Part shown: in pieces, positions 9,261 through 20,333 of the stretch
Layout: each line of letters opens with the position of its first letter
Numbering within the stretch: position 1 is the stretch's first letter
The notes under the pieces: model-generated
What the model saw: the letters and a program-made list of their open reading frames with translations, nothing else
What the model was told of the DNA's origin: nothing
Database searches by the model: none
Position numbers and translations under genes: made by a program
DNA from: Arthrobacter sp. B3I4
Lineage (GTDB): Bacteria; Actinomycetota; Actinomycetes; Actinomycetales; Micrococcaceae
NCBI RefSeq assembly: GCF_030816855.1
Contig: NZ_JAUSYK010000001.1
Location: forward strand, 868,001-932,000
DNA: 64,000 nt
Direction of reading: 5' to 3'

Positions 9261-9624
9261 GCTAGCCCAGTTCCGCACCGGCTGCCAAGTCAATTGCGCC
9301 CCGGTGGGTTCTTCATAACGATCTGGTAGTGGGCCTCCCGTTTCGCTCCCTGTTACGCGCCAGCACGCGATTCCTATGTGGTAGTTTCCTCTGGAATGTG
9401 ACCCGCAACATACAGCCCCACGGGGTCGGCCGAGAGGCCAGCGGGTGGCCAGGCACCCGCTGGCCGGAATCCCGGATCGGCAGCGGAGACCCCCTGCCGC
9501 ACGGGGGACGACGGAAGGAACCATGCTGTGAACGTTGAAATGAACCCGGCTCCCGGACAAGCGGCCACGGGCCGTCCCGTAGCGCCGGGCACCTCGCAGG
9601 CAACGGCAATCCTGATCTAGTCCC
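9261..9624 (+). promoter_or_regulatory. Long structured leader of the peptide transporter operon
   Basis: 364 bases without a sizeable gene. It contains a perfect 12-bp hairpin, GGCCAGCGGGTG (9436-9447) with CACCCGCTGGCC (9454-9465) around a 6-base loop, and a smaller CCCCC/GGGGG hairpin at about 9490-9507, directly before a ribosome-binding-like GGAAGGA (9513-9519). A 30-codon frame follows (listed separately). The arrangement suggests a 5' untranslated region with folding that could affect expression of the downstream permease genes. No known riboswitch class is recognised, and promoter boxes are not convincing enough to place. Confidence 0.4.
9528..9620 (+). CDS. Possible 30-residue leader peptide before the ABC transporter
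   Basis: GTG at 9528, nine bases after GGAAGGA, opens a frame of 30 codons ending in TAG at 9618-9620, four bases before the first permease start. The predicted peptide (MNVEMNPAPGQAATGRPVAP...) is not membrane-like and has no run of a regulatory amino acid. Because the permease itself has no good ribosome site, this small frame could carry ribosomes to it by coupled reinitiation. It may equally be a chance frame; conservation in relatives would decide. Confidence 0.3.
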   Translation: MNVEMNPAPGQAATGRPVAPGTSQATAILI

Positions 9625-10611
9625 ATGTTCCGATACCTCGCCAAGCGTGCCGTTACGTATGCATTCATGATTTTCCTGACCACGAGTGCCGGGTACTTCC
9701 TGGCCGTCACCAGCCTGCAGCCGGCGTTGCTGGAGCAGGAAAGGATTCCGCGCCCAACTCCCGAGCAGGTCGCCAACTCCTTCCGGCTCAAGGGCCTCGA
9801 CCCGGCCCTCAGCCCCTGGGAGCGGTACGTGGACTGGCTTACCGGAATCGTCACCCGCTGGGACTGGGGGCGCAGCCCCAACGGGGCGTTCATCAACGCC
9901 GAGTTCGGTGACAGGGTCTGGATCTCCACCCGTCTGTTCCTGGCCTCGATCATCCTGACCCTGATCATCGGCGTCGCCCTGGGCGTCTACACAGCAGCCC
10001 GGCAATACAAGTTCTCCGACCGGGCCATCACCTCGTACAGCTACCTCGTGTACATCGTGCCCGCCCCGATCGCCTACTTTTTGGTCCAGCTCGGCGCGAT
10101 CAACATCAACGAAACCGTCGGCGACCGCATCCTGTTCGTCACGGGAATTTCCACCCCGGGCCTGGACGGCGACGGCTGGGCCCAGTTCCTGGACATGCTC
10201 GCCCACTACGCCGTGCCCACCTTCGCCATCACTATCGTGGGCTGGGGCGCCTACCAGATCGCCCAGCGCCAATACTTGCTGGACAACGTCAACGCCGACT
10301 TCGTCCGCACCGCCCGCGCCAAGGGCCTCACGCGCAACCAGGCCATCAGCCGGCACGCCCTGCGGGTGTCGTTCATTCCGGTGGCCCAAAGCATCGCCTT
10401 CACCATCCCGGCCATCTTCGCCGGCGGCTTCTTCGCGGAGAAGATCTTCGCCTGGCACGGCGTTGGGTCCTGGAGCATCGACGCCATCGCCCTGCAGGAC
10501 GTCAACGCCGCGACGGCCACGCTCGCCTACGGCTCCGTGATCTTCGCAATCGGGGCGATCCTTGCCGACTTCGCCACCACCCTGGTCGATCCGAGAGTGC
10601 GGGTGCAGTAG
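9625..10611 (+). CDS. Peptide-type ABC transporter permease (DppB/OppB-like)
   Basis: First membrane subunit of a dipeptide/oligopeptide-type importer. The 328 residues include an N-terminal span (AVTYAFMIFLTTSAGYFLAV), a long external loop, and further spans. The cytoplasmic coupling loop characteristic of this family is read as TARAKGLTRNQAISRHALR (EAA-like motif). No strong ribosome site stands before the ATG; see the leader peptide. The second permease begins two bases after the stop. Family members carry peptides, nickel or other small solutes; sequence alone does not separate these. Confidence 0.87.
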   Translation: MFRYLAKRAVTYAFMIFLTTSAGYFLAVTSLQPALLEQERIPRPTPEQVANSFRLKGLDPALSPWERYVDWLTGIVTRWDWGRSPNGAFINAEFGDRVWISTRLFLASIILTLIIGVALGVYTAARQYKFSDRAITSYSYLVYIVPAPIAYFLVQLGAININETVGDRILFVTGISTPGLDGDGWAQFLDMLAHYAVPTFAITIVGWGAYQIAQRQYLLDNVNADFVRTARAKGLTRNQAISRHALRVSFIPVAQSIAFTIPAIFAGGFFAEKIFAWHGVGSWSIDAIALQDVNAATATLAYGSVIFAIGAILADFATTLVDPRVRVQ

Positions 10612-10613
10612 CC

Positions 10614-11617
10614 ATGACGAACCTGAACGCCATCGACCCCGCAGCGGTCGCAGAAGAAGCAAAGATCGAGAACAGCGACGTCGTCATTGCGAAGTCGAGG
10701 ATCATCCTTCGGCGCTTCCTGCGCAACAAGACCGCCGTCGCCGGCCTCATCATTTTCACTCTGTTGACCGTGCTGTCCCTGGTCGGCGGGAGCTTCTCCA
10801 GCTGGGACAAGGAAACGATCGACCCCTTCAGCATCGGCATGGAACCCTCAGCCGAACACTGGCTCGGCACCTCCCAGGCCGGCATCGACCTGTACGCCCT
10901 GACAGTGGAAGGCACCCGGGTCTCGATCCTGATCGGCCTGGTCGTGGGTCTGGTTTCCGTCCTGATCGCGGCAGTCTACGGCTGCACCATGGCCTACTTC
11001 GGCGGCAAGGTCGACAAGGTCATGCTCTTCATCCTGGAAGCGCTGATCATGATGCCGGCCCTCCTGGTGGTGGCCGTGGCGACCAGCGGCGGCGGAGACG
11101 GGCTGAAGAAGAACCTGCCCAGCTGGATGCTGCTGATCATCGTGCTGCTGGTCTTCAGTTGGATGGGCACGGCACGTTTGATCCGTTCACTGTCGATGTC
11201 GCTGATGCAACGCGACTTTGTGAAGGCCGCACAGTACATGGGCATCCCGGCCCGGCGCATTGTCTGGCGCCACCTGGTGCCGAACATCGGCTCGCTCCTG
11301 GTCCTCGATATAACCCGCGGCGTGACCGGCGCGATTCTGGCCGAAGTCGCGTTCTCCTTCATCGGCATTGGCATCAAGGTCCCGGACGTGAGCCTGGGCG
11401 TGCTGATCGGCCAGGCCACTTCCCAGGTGTCCACGTTCCCGTGGATGTTTTGGGTTCCGCTGACCGTGATGTTCCTCCTGACCGGTTCACTGGCCATGAT
11501 GAACGACGGCCTCCGCGACGCCTTTGACCCGAGTTCCAGCTCGATCGGCAGCGCAAAGAAGAAGACCGGTGCCGTGGCAAAGAACGGTCCCGCGACCAGT
11601 GCAAAGAAGAAGAACTC

Positions 11618-11621
<4 letters not shown>
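10614..11621 (+). CDS. Peptide-type ABC transporter permease (DppC/OppC-like)
   Basis: Second membrane subunit, 335 residues. An N-terminal cytoplasmic tail of about 45 residues precedes the first span (TAVAGLIIFTLLTVLSLVGG), as usual for DppC/OppC. The text HWLGTSQAGIDLYALTVEGTRVS matches the family segment HxxGTDxxGRDxxS with changes. The coupling loop is AAQYMGIPARRIVWRHLVPN. The C-terminus is unusually Lys/Ala/Ser-rich. Its stop overlaps the ATPase start by four bases, so the operon is tightly coupled. Confidence 0.87.
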
Positions 11622-13891
<2,270 letters not shown>

Positions 13892-13938
13892 CTTACCCGT
13901 CAGACGCAGCACTGCAACAGAAGAAAATGAGGGGAAAA

Positions 13939-15655
13939 ATGAAGAATCTGACCAAGATCGGCGGCGTTTCCGCCGTCGTGGCAGCGCTTGCGCTGACCGC
14001 CTGCGGCGGCGGCGGGGGTGCGGCCAAGGGCGGCCCCGAGACCGCCAAGGGGCAGGAATCCGGAAGCGACCTGTCCAAGCTCATCAGCATCAACGCCAAG
14101 GACGCCAAGGATCTGCAGCCGGGCGGCAAGGTCACCCTGCCGCTGGGCAACATCGGGCCCGACTTCAACGGCTTCTCCAACACGGGCAACAGCGCCGACA
14201 ACACCGCGTTGCACCGGCCGATCGACCAGGCCGGCACGTGGGGCTGCTGGAACTTCGACTTCGACGGCACGGCCACGCCGAATAAGGATTTCTGCGAGGA
14301 CGTCAAGAGCGAGGTCAAGGACGGCAAGCAGACCATCACCATCAAGGTGAACGACAAGGCCAAGTTCAACGACGGCACACCGATCGACGCCAAGACGTTC
14401 GAAAACACCTGGAAGATGCTCAACGGCCAGAACAAGGACATCGACGTCGTCAGCTCCGGCGCGTACGAGTTTGTCGATTCCGTCAAGGGCCGGTGCCAGC
14501 GACAAGGAAGTTGTTGTCACCACCACCCAGCCGGTCTACCCGCTTGACTCCCTCTTCACCGGGTTTGTTCACCCGGCGGTGAACACCCCGGAGATCTTCA
14601 ACACCGGCTTCACCGGTGAGATGCACCCGGAGTGGATGGCCGGCCCGTTCAAGGTCGACAAGTACGACGCCGCCGCCAAGACCGTCACCATGGTCCCCAA
14701 CGACAAGTGGTGGGGCACCAAGCCGGTCCTGGAGAGCGTCGTCTTCCGCCAGCTGGAAACCAGCGCCCAGATCGCCGCGTTCAAGAACGGCGAGATCGAC
14801 GGCGTTTCCGCCAACACCATTTCGCTCTACAAGCAGCTGGACGGCACCAAGAATTCCGAGGTCCGCCGTGGCCAGCGCCTGTTCGCCGGCGGTCTGAACA
14901 TCAACGCCCAGAAGGCGCCGATGACCGACGTCGCGATCCGCAAGGCGATCTTCACCGCTGTGGACCGCGAGGCCCTGCGCAAGGTCCGCTTCAACGGCCT
15001 GAACTGGGAAGAGGAAAGCTCGGGCTCAATGATGCTCCTGCCGTTCTCGAAGTACTACCAGGACAACTACCCCGTCACCGAGAGCGGTCCGGACGCTGCC
15101 AAGAAGGTCCTGACCGACGCGGGCTACAAGGCCAACGCGGCAGGCATCATGGAGAAGGACGGCGTTCCCGCCGCGTTCAAGATCAGCAACTTCGGCGACG
15201 ATCCCACCACCCTTGCCTTTGCCCAGACGCTGCAGAAGCAGCTTCAGGCCGGCGGCATGGACGTCGGAATCGACCAGCGCGGTTCCGCCGACTTCGGCAA
15301 GGTCGTGGGCAGCCGCGACTTCTTCCTGAGCATCTCGGGTTACACCGTCGGCTCCGACGCCACCGATTCCGTCAAGCAGTTCTACGACTCCAAGACGAAC
15401 ACGAACAAGCTTGGCGACGCGGAGCTCGACGCCAAGATCAAGAAGCTCTCCACCATCGCCGATGACGCCGAGCGCAACAAGGCGGCGATGGAGGTTGAGA
15501 AGGAGCACATGGCGAAGTACTTCTCCATGGGCGTCGTGATGAACGGTCCGCAGATCTCCTTCGCGCGCACCGGTCTGGCCAACTACGGCCCCTCCCTGTT
15601 CAAGAGCCTGTCCCAGGTTCCGGACTGGACCACCATCGGCTGGGAAAAGAAGTAA
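13939..15655 (+). pseudogene. Peptide-type ABC transporter substrate-binding lipoprotein, interrupted by a +1 frameshift
   Basis: Extracytoplasmic solute-binding protein (family 5) of the preceding transporter. The ATG at 13939 follows GAGGGG; the signal peptide ends in a lipobox with the lipidated cysteine C22 (LALTAC). Mature protein features such as DGTPIDAKTFENTWK are typical. The frame breaks near 14488: one frame reads ...GAYEFVDSVKG and then turns to nonsense, while the shifted frame continues ASDKEVVVTTTQPVYPLDSL... to the stop at 15655. Removing one G from the GGG at 14488-14490 would restore a single protein of about 571 residues. Either a base-call error or a recent inactivating mutation; everything else is intact. 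Confidence 0.85.
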
Positions 15656-15693
15656 CTCCCTTTCCGACGCTCCCTCAGCTATAGCCGCTTTTC

Positions 15694-15738
15694 AGCCGGC
15701 GCTTCCTCACCTTGTGGGGGAGCGCCGGCTGTTTTGTT
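15694..15738 (+). terminator. Rho-independent terminator of the ABC transporter operon
   Basis: AGCCGGCGCT (15694-15703) pairs perfectly with AGCGCCGGCT (15721-15730) and is followed by GTTTTGTT. Position 39 bases after the binding-protein stop, and the T-rich tail, make this the most classical terminator in the window. Confidence 0.85.
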
Positions 15739-15786
15739 GCCGGAGCTGAGGGAGCGGCGGGCGGGGGCCGCGGGTAGCGTGGAGCT

Positions 15787-16870
15787 ATGACTTCGCTTTC
15801 GACGGCCCCTGCCCCGCCGGCGCCGATCCGTACCGCCGTCGCAGGGTTCGGCCTTTCCGGCAGCGTGTTCCACGCGCCGCTGATCGCCGCCAACCCTGCT
15901 TTTTCCCTGGACGTCATTGCCACTTCGGACGCCGGAAGGAAAGCGGACGCTGCTGCCCGCTATCCGGCCGCCAGGATCGTCGACACCCCCGGCGGGCATC
16001 CTCGAACTTGCAGGGCACCTGGACCTGCTCGTCCTGGGCACGCCGCCGGCGACGCACTATCGGCTGGCGAAGGCCGCACTGGAGGCGGGCCTCGACGTCG
16101 TCGTCGACAAACCCTTCACTGTGACCAGCGCCGACGGCGCGGAACTGGTCGACGTTGCGGCGAGCCTGGGGCGGGTGCTGACTGTGTTCCAGAACCGGCG
16201 CTGGGACGGGGACTTCCTCACCGTCCGCGGCCTGCTGGAGCGCGGCATCCTCGGCACAGTCACGCGGTTCGAATCGCGCTTTGAGCGCTGGTCGCCGGCT
16301 GTCACCAAGCCCTGGAAGGCGGCCGCCACAGCGGGCGACGGCGGCGGCGCCCTGTTCGACCTCGGCACGCACCTGCTGGACCAGGCCGTGCAACTCTTTG
16401 GTCCGGCCACCGTCACCCATGCCGAGCTCGCCGTCCGCCGGCCCACCGGACAGGCCGACGACGACGTGTTCCTGGCCCTGCGCCACGACACCGGCGTCAC
16501 CAGCCACCTCTCGATGAACCTGCTCTGCGCCCAGCAGGGCCCGCGTTTCCGCGTCCTCGGCAACGAAGGCGGCTTCACCAAGCACGGCGTCGACCCGCAG
16601 GAACCGTACCTGGCCTCGGGCGGCAGCCCGCTGGACGCCGACTACGGGCTGGAGGACCGGGACTGGGCGGGGCTGGTGGGCCGCGACGGCCACCTCGACC
16701 GGCTGCCCACCGAGCGCGGCGACTACCCCGAGTTCTACCGGCTCCTGGCCGACAAGATCACCGACGGCGGCGCGGCCTCCCCCCTGCCGCTCCCGGTCGA
16801 CCCGAAGGACGCCGTCGAGGTCCTCACGCTGATTGAGCAGGCGCGGGAGCTGGTGAATAGGCGCCTTTAA
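15787..16870 (+). pseudogene. Gfo/Idh/MocA family NAD(P)-dependent oxidoreductase, interrupted by a +1 frameshift
   Basis: Sugar- or inositol-type dehydrogenase. The Rossmann start TAVAGFGLSGSVFHAPLI is in the first frame; the second frame holds LDLLVLGTPPATHYRLAKAAL, the catalytic-loop lysine in VVVDKPFTVT, and the C-terminal domain with DLGTHLLDQAVQLFG. The break is at the run of five C at 15985-15989: with four C the reading would go IVDTPAGILELAGHLD without interruption. The intact protein would be about 360 residues, normal for the family. No other damage is visible, so a homopolymer miscount is as likely as a true pseudogene. Substrate unknown. Confidence 0.85.
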
Positions 16871-16879
16871 CGCACGCAA

Positions 16880-16921
16880 CGCTGGACGACGGGCATCCCA
16901 GAGGAAGTCTGTCGCCCAGCG
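16880..16921. terminator. Weak hairpin between convergent genes
   Basis: CGCTGG-a-CGAC (16880-16890) can pair with GTCG-c-CCAGCG (16911-16921), a 10-bp stem with one bulged pair and a 20-base loop, between the dehydrogenase stop and the alanine dehydrogenase stop. Likely a shared terminator, but no T-run. Confidence 0.4.
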
Positions 16922-16944
16922 CAGCGGGACGATGACGGTCTGAC

Positions 16945-18063
16945 TTACGCGGAGACGAGTTCGTGCCAGTCGGCCACGAGGGGCAGGTTGTGGGCTTCCG
17001 AGACCGAGCGGTGCGCGACCTTGCCGGCGGCGATGTTCAGGCCCCCGGCCAGGGCAGCGTCACGCTCGAACGCGGCCTTGACGCCCAGGTTGGCCAGCGC
17101 GACGGCGTAGCGCAGCGTGACGTTGGTCAGCGCGTAGGTGGAGGTGTTCGGCACGGCGCCGGGCATGTTGGCCACGCAGTAGAAGATCGTGTTGTGGACC
17201 TTGTACGTGGGTTCCTGGTGCGTGGTGGGGTGGGTGTCCTCAAAGCAGCCGCCCTGGTCCACGGCGATGTCCACCAGCACGGAACCGGCCTTCATCCGCG
17301 AAACCAGCTCGTTGGTGACGAGCTTGGGTGCCTTCGCTCCGGGGATCAGCACCGAGCCGATCACGAGGTCGGCGTCGACAACCGACTTTTCGATCTCGTA
17401 AGCGTTGGACGCGACGGTCTTCAACCGGCCCTGGTACTGCGCATCGAGTTCACGCAGACGGTTGATGTTGATGTCCAGGATGGTGACGTCGGCACCGAGG
17501 CCAAGGGCCATTGCGGCAGCGTTGGTGCCGGCAACGCCGGCGCCCAGGACGACGACCTTGGCCGGGCGCACGCCGGGAACGCCACCGAGCAGCACGCCCT
17601 TGCCGCCGGCGGGGGCCATCAGTGAGGTGGCACCGACCTGGACCGAGAGCCGGCCCGCAACCTCGGACATCGGCGCGAGCAGGGGCAGCGACCGGCCGTC
17701 CTGGACGGTCTCGTAGGCGATGGCAGTGACGCCGCTGTTGATGAGTTCCTGGGTCAGCTCCGGCTCGGCGGCCAGGTGCAGGTAGGTGAACAGGATCAGG
17801 CCCTTGCGGAAGCGGTGGTATTCGGCGGCAACCGGTTCCTTGACCTTCATGACCATGTCGGCACGTGACCAGACGTCGTCGGCCTCGGCAACGATTTCGG
17901 CCCCGGCGATGGAGTATTCCTCGTCAGTGATGCCCGAGCCCAGGCCCGCGCCGCGCTCCACCAGCACCGTGTGGCCGTGAGTGCGGAACTCGTGCACGCC
18001 AGCGGCTGTGATGGCGACGCGGAATTCGTTGTTCTTGATCTCTTTAGGGACACCGATGATCAT
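16945..18063 (-). CDS. ald: Alanine dehydrogenase
   Basis: NAD-dependent oxidative deamination of L-alanine to pyruvate and ammonia (reversible). The 372-residue length is exact for the family. Catalytic residues fall at the canonical numbers: R15, K75 (VKEP) and H96 (TYLHLAAE). The NAD fold carries VVVLGAGVAGTNAA, and the C-terminal half has the typical VDIAVDQGGCFEDTHPTTH. The ATG at 18063 is the family start; the frame remains open upstream but that stretch is antisense to the divergent regulator. A PucR-type regulator is transcribed away from it, an arrangement matching Bacillus AdeR/ald, so alanine-responsive activation is a reasonable inference. Confidence 0.96.
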   Translation of the reverse strand: MIIGVPKEIKNNEFRVAITAAGVHEFRTHGHTVLVERGAGLGSGITDEEYSIAGAEIVAEADDVWSRADMVMKVKEPVAAEYHRFRKGLILFTYLHLAAEPELTQELINSGVTAIAYETVQDGRSLPLLAPMSEVAGRLSVQVGATSLMAPAGGKGVLLGGVPGVRPAKVVVLGAGVAGTNAAAMALGLGADVTILDININRLRELDAQYQGRLKTVASNAYEIEKSVVDADLVIGSVLIPGAKAPKLVTNELVSRMKAGSVLVDIAVDQGGCFEDTHPTTHQEPTYKVHNTIFYCVANMPGAVPNTSTYALTNVTLRYAVALANLGVKAAFERDAALAGGLNIAAGKVAHRSVSEAHNLPLVADWHELVSA

Positions 18064-18306
18064 TTTTGGGCTCCAGTGGTGGCGGCCGTTGGGCCGGGTG
18101 TATGGGGGAAGACGTGTTTCCAGAATAGAACCGCCTGTGAGGCACGCGACAAGGCTGCCGCGGCTGGCTAAGTCGGTTTTCCCGTCATTCCGCGGCTCAG
18201 AGAAAATTGCGTTCGACATTCGTCGACCCGGAGGGCGGCAGGTGTCGCCTGCTGTCCGTTGCGGCCCGGTTCGCCGGCAACCGCCGCTGGGCAGTAATGT
18301 GGCAGC

Positions 18307-19527
18307 ATGCAACAGCAGGACGTGGAGCAGCTCGTGGAGCGCGTTGCTCTCCGGCTGGGCCGCGGGCTCTCGCTCGAAGACCTCGACGGCGTCCTGCTGG
18401 CCTACAGTTCCAACCAGTCGCACGCGGACCGCGTCCGGGTGAACTTCCTGCTCAGCAAGCGCGTGCCGGTGGACGTCAGCGCCTGGCAGCTCTCGCACGG
18501 CATCGCCACCGCGGTGCGCCCCGTGGTTGTCCCCGCCAATGAGGAACTTGGGATGCTCGGGCGGGTCTGCGTGCCCCTGCTGGTCCGCGGGTTCCGGGTG
18601 GGCTACCTCTGGGTCCAGCTCGACGCCGAAGAGCCCACCGCCGGTACCGTCCTGGCGCAGCTGCCCGATGTGGCGCCCGAACTGGAGCAGCTGTCGGCCC
18701 TGTTGCTGGACTCCAACACCGCCGAATCCGAGTTCCGACGCCGGCGCGAACAAGAATTCCTGGCCGCGTGCCGGGGCGAGGCGAACGCCGTCGCGGCCGT
18801 CGCGGGCTGGAAGGAAGTGCAGGGCCGGGGCCCGTGGCAGCTCGTGACGGTGCTCGACGCCGACGGCTGGGCGGAGGGCTCCGATCCCATCGCTTCCACG
18901 CTGATCCACCGTTCCGCCGCGCTCCAGGCGACCATCGGGGTGGACGCGGCACTGTTCAGCGCCGGGACCGAGACGCATGCCGTGGTGCTCTTCAAAGAGT
19001 CCACCGGCCGTGCCGATCACGCCCAGGTGCTGGTCCACTACCAGTTGGAGCTGGCCAAACGTGCGGGCCGTCCGGTCCGGCGGATTATTCTGGGCACCTC
19101 GGAGGGGTTCTCCCGGCCGCGTGGTCTGGCCGAAGCGTACCGCCAGTCCCGCCAGGCGGCGCAGGCGGCGGCCGTCGATCCCCAGCTCGGTGAACTCGTG
19201 GACTGCCGGTCCACCGGCCTGTACCAGTTGCTGGCCTCGGCCGGCGGGGGTGCCGGCGCCTGGGCCGACGCGGGGTCCGTATACTTCCGGATGCTGGAGG
19301 ACCATGACCGGAACGGGGAGCTGCTGCCGGTGCTGGAACTCTTCTACGACAACGACAGTTCGGTCCAGGAGGTGGCCGGCAAACTGCACCTGCACCGCAG
19401 CAGCGTTTACAACCGGCTCGGGAGGATCAGGCAGGTGCTGGGCGTCGATCCGCTCAAGGGCATGGTCCGGCTGGAACTGCACGCGGCGCTGAAAGCGCGG
19501 CGCTGGGCCGAGAGGCCGAGGATTTAG
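18307..19527 (+). CDS. PucR-family transcriptional regulator, probable activator of ald
   Basis: A 406-residue regulator with a variable N-terminal sensing region and a C-terminal PucR helix-turn-helix (residues about 345-400: ELFYDNDSSVQEVAGKLHLH, RSSVYNRLGRIRQVLG). The middle contains a GGDEF-like CdaR fold by family knowledge. It lies 243 bases from and divergent to alanine dehydrogenase, as the PucR-family activator AdeR does in Bacillus subtilis. Autoregulation and control of ald from the shared spacer are inferred. The spacer (18064-18306) holds no obvious strong palindrome, so the binding site cannot be named. Confidence 0.85.
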   Translation: MQQQDVEQLVERVALRLGRGLSLEDLDGVLLAYSSNQSHADRVRVNFLLSKRVPVDVSAWQLSHGIATAVRPVVVPANEELGMLGRVCVPLLVRGFRVGYLWVQLDAEEPTAGTVLAQLPDVAPELEQLSALLLDSNTAESEFRRRREQEFLAACRGEANAVAAVAGWKEVQGRGPWQLVTVLDADGWAEGSDPIASTLIHRSAALQATIGVDAALFSAGTETHAVVLFKESTGRADHAQVLVHYQLELAKRAGRPVRRIILGTSEGFSRPRGLAEAYRQSRQAAQAAAVDPQLGELVDCRSTGLYQLLASAGGGAGAWADAGSVYFRMLEDHDRNGELLPVLELFYDNDSSVQEVAGKLHLHRSSVYNRLGRIRQVLGVDPLKGMVRLELHAALKARRWAERPRI

Positions 19528-19549
19528 CTGGCCGGCCGGCCGGTGCAGG

Positions 19550-19822
19550 TCAGCGGTCGTCCCGCACGGCCGGCCCGTGGGCCTGCTCGGACGTGGTTTG
19601 CCGGGCTGCTTTATCCCTGTGCCGGGAAATCCGGCTGTCGGTCCACAGGGCGACGCCCACAAACGCGACGCAGCCGGCCATGAACGCTGCGGTGTTGTTC
19701 AGACCCATCACGGTTCCGAGGATGCCGGTGGCCACCATGGCGGCTATGCCGGCCAGGAAGTGCCACCCTCTGAACTTACCCACAATCCAAGCGTAACCCC
19801 GGCCTTCGCCGCGCCTCCGCAC
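19550..19822 (-). CDS. Small two-span membrane protein, unknown
   Basis: Ninety residues with two hydrophobic segments (HFLAGIAAMVATGILGTVMG and AAFMAGCVAFVGVALW) joined by a short loop, then a charged hydrophilic tail (ISRHRDKAARQTTSEQ). The GTG at 19822 has no clear ribosome site; a GTG 13 codons further in (giving MGKFRGWHF) is also possible. Function unknown. It ends convergently 23 bases after the PucR gene. Confidence 0.55.
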   Translation of the reverse strand: MRRRGEGRGYAWIVGKFRGWHFLAGIAAMVATGILGTVMGLNNTAAFMAGCVAFVGVALWTDSRISRHRDKAARQTTSEQAHGPAVRDDR

Positions 19823-19857
19823 GGGGCCGGGATCGTTGTTGGATCCTTACCACGCCG

Positions 19858-20304
19858 TCACGAACCGTCGGTGCGGCCGTCATCTTCAACGCCAGCGGAG
19901 TCCGCGTCCGCTGCCGTTTCCGCTGCGGTCTTCTTCTTCTGGGTCTCCAGCCACGCCATGATGTCCGCGAGCCGGATCCGTCGGTGCGTGCCCCGGTACT
20001 CGACCGGAATCTCCCCCCGGTCGGTCATGTTCCGCAGGTAGGTGTGCGAGATGCCTGCCAGCTCCGCCGCTTTCGACGTCGTCAGCATCTCCTCCACGCT
20101 GCTGACGGTCACGGACTCACCGCGGCTGAAACGCCCCAGCAGGTCGATGACGGCGTCCCGCGCGGTGTCCGGCAGTCGGTGCACGGTCCCGTCGACGAAC
20201 ACCGTGATGTCACTGCTGCCCTTGAGCGCGTACTGCAGCGTCTGGGCGTCCTCAGCCGGAAGGCCGGCCGTCACCCGGGGAGCGATCAGTGTCATGAACT
20301 GCAT
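19858..20304 (-). CDS. Excisionase-family (MerR-like HTH) DNA-binding protein
   Basis: A 148-residue protein. The C-terminal half has a winged helix of the excisionase/HTH_17 type: LTTSKAAELAGISHTYLRNM followed by GEIPVEYRGTHRRIRLADIMAWLETQ. The N-terminal half (LPAEDAQTLQYALKGSSDITVFVDG) resembles an antitoxin-like preamble seen with such domains in actinobacteria. No phage genes or integrase are near, so excision is unlikely; a transcription factor or stand-alone antitoxin is more plausible. No toxin gene sits next to it. The ATG at 20304 is chosen; one nine bases downstream is possible. Confidence 0.65.
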   Translation of the reverse strand: MQFMTLIAPRVTAGLPAEDAQTLQYALKGSSDITVFVDGTVHRLPDTARDAVIDLLGRFSRGESVTVSSVEEMLTTSKAAELAGISHTYLRNMTDRGEIPVEYRGTHRRIRLADIMAWLETQKKKTAAETAADADSAGVEDDGRTDGS

Positions 20305-20333
20305 CCTAGCGCCCCGGGAGCGCCCGGCTTCCC

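Noticed and set aside
16266..16275. GGTTCGAATC, the usual T-loop of a tRNA
   Set aside because: It lies inside the coding sequence of the Gfo/Idh/MocA protein and has no surrounding cloverleaf.
18064..19662. Upstream extension of the alanine dehydrogenase frame to about 905 codons
   Set aside because: The extension overlaps the PucR gene in antisense; the ATG at 18063 gives the exact family length with canonical residue numbers.
19858..20304. Toxin-antitoxin pair involving the excisionase-like protein
   Set aside because: No small partner gene with an overlapping or adjacent start is present; neighbours are ptsI and a membrane protein.
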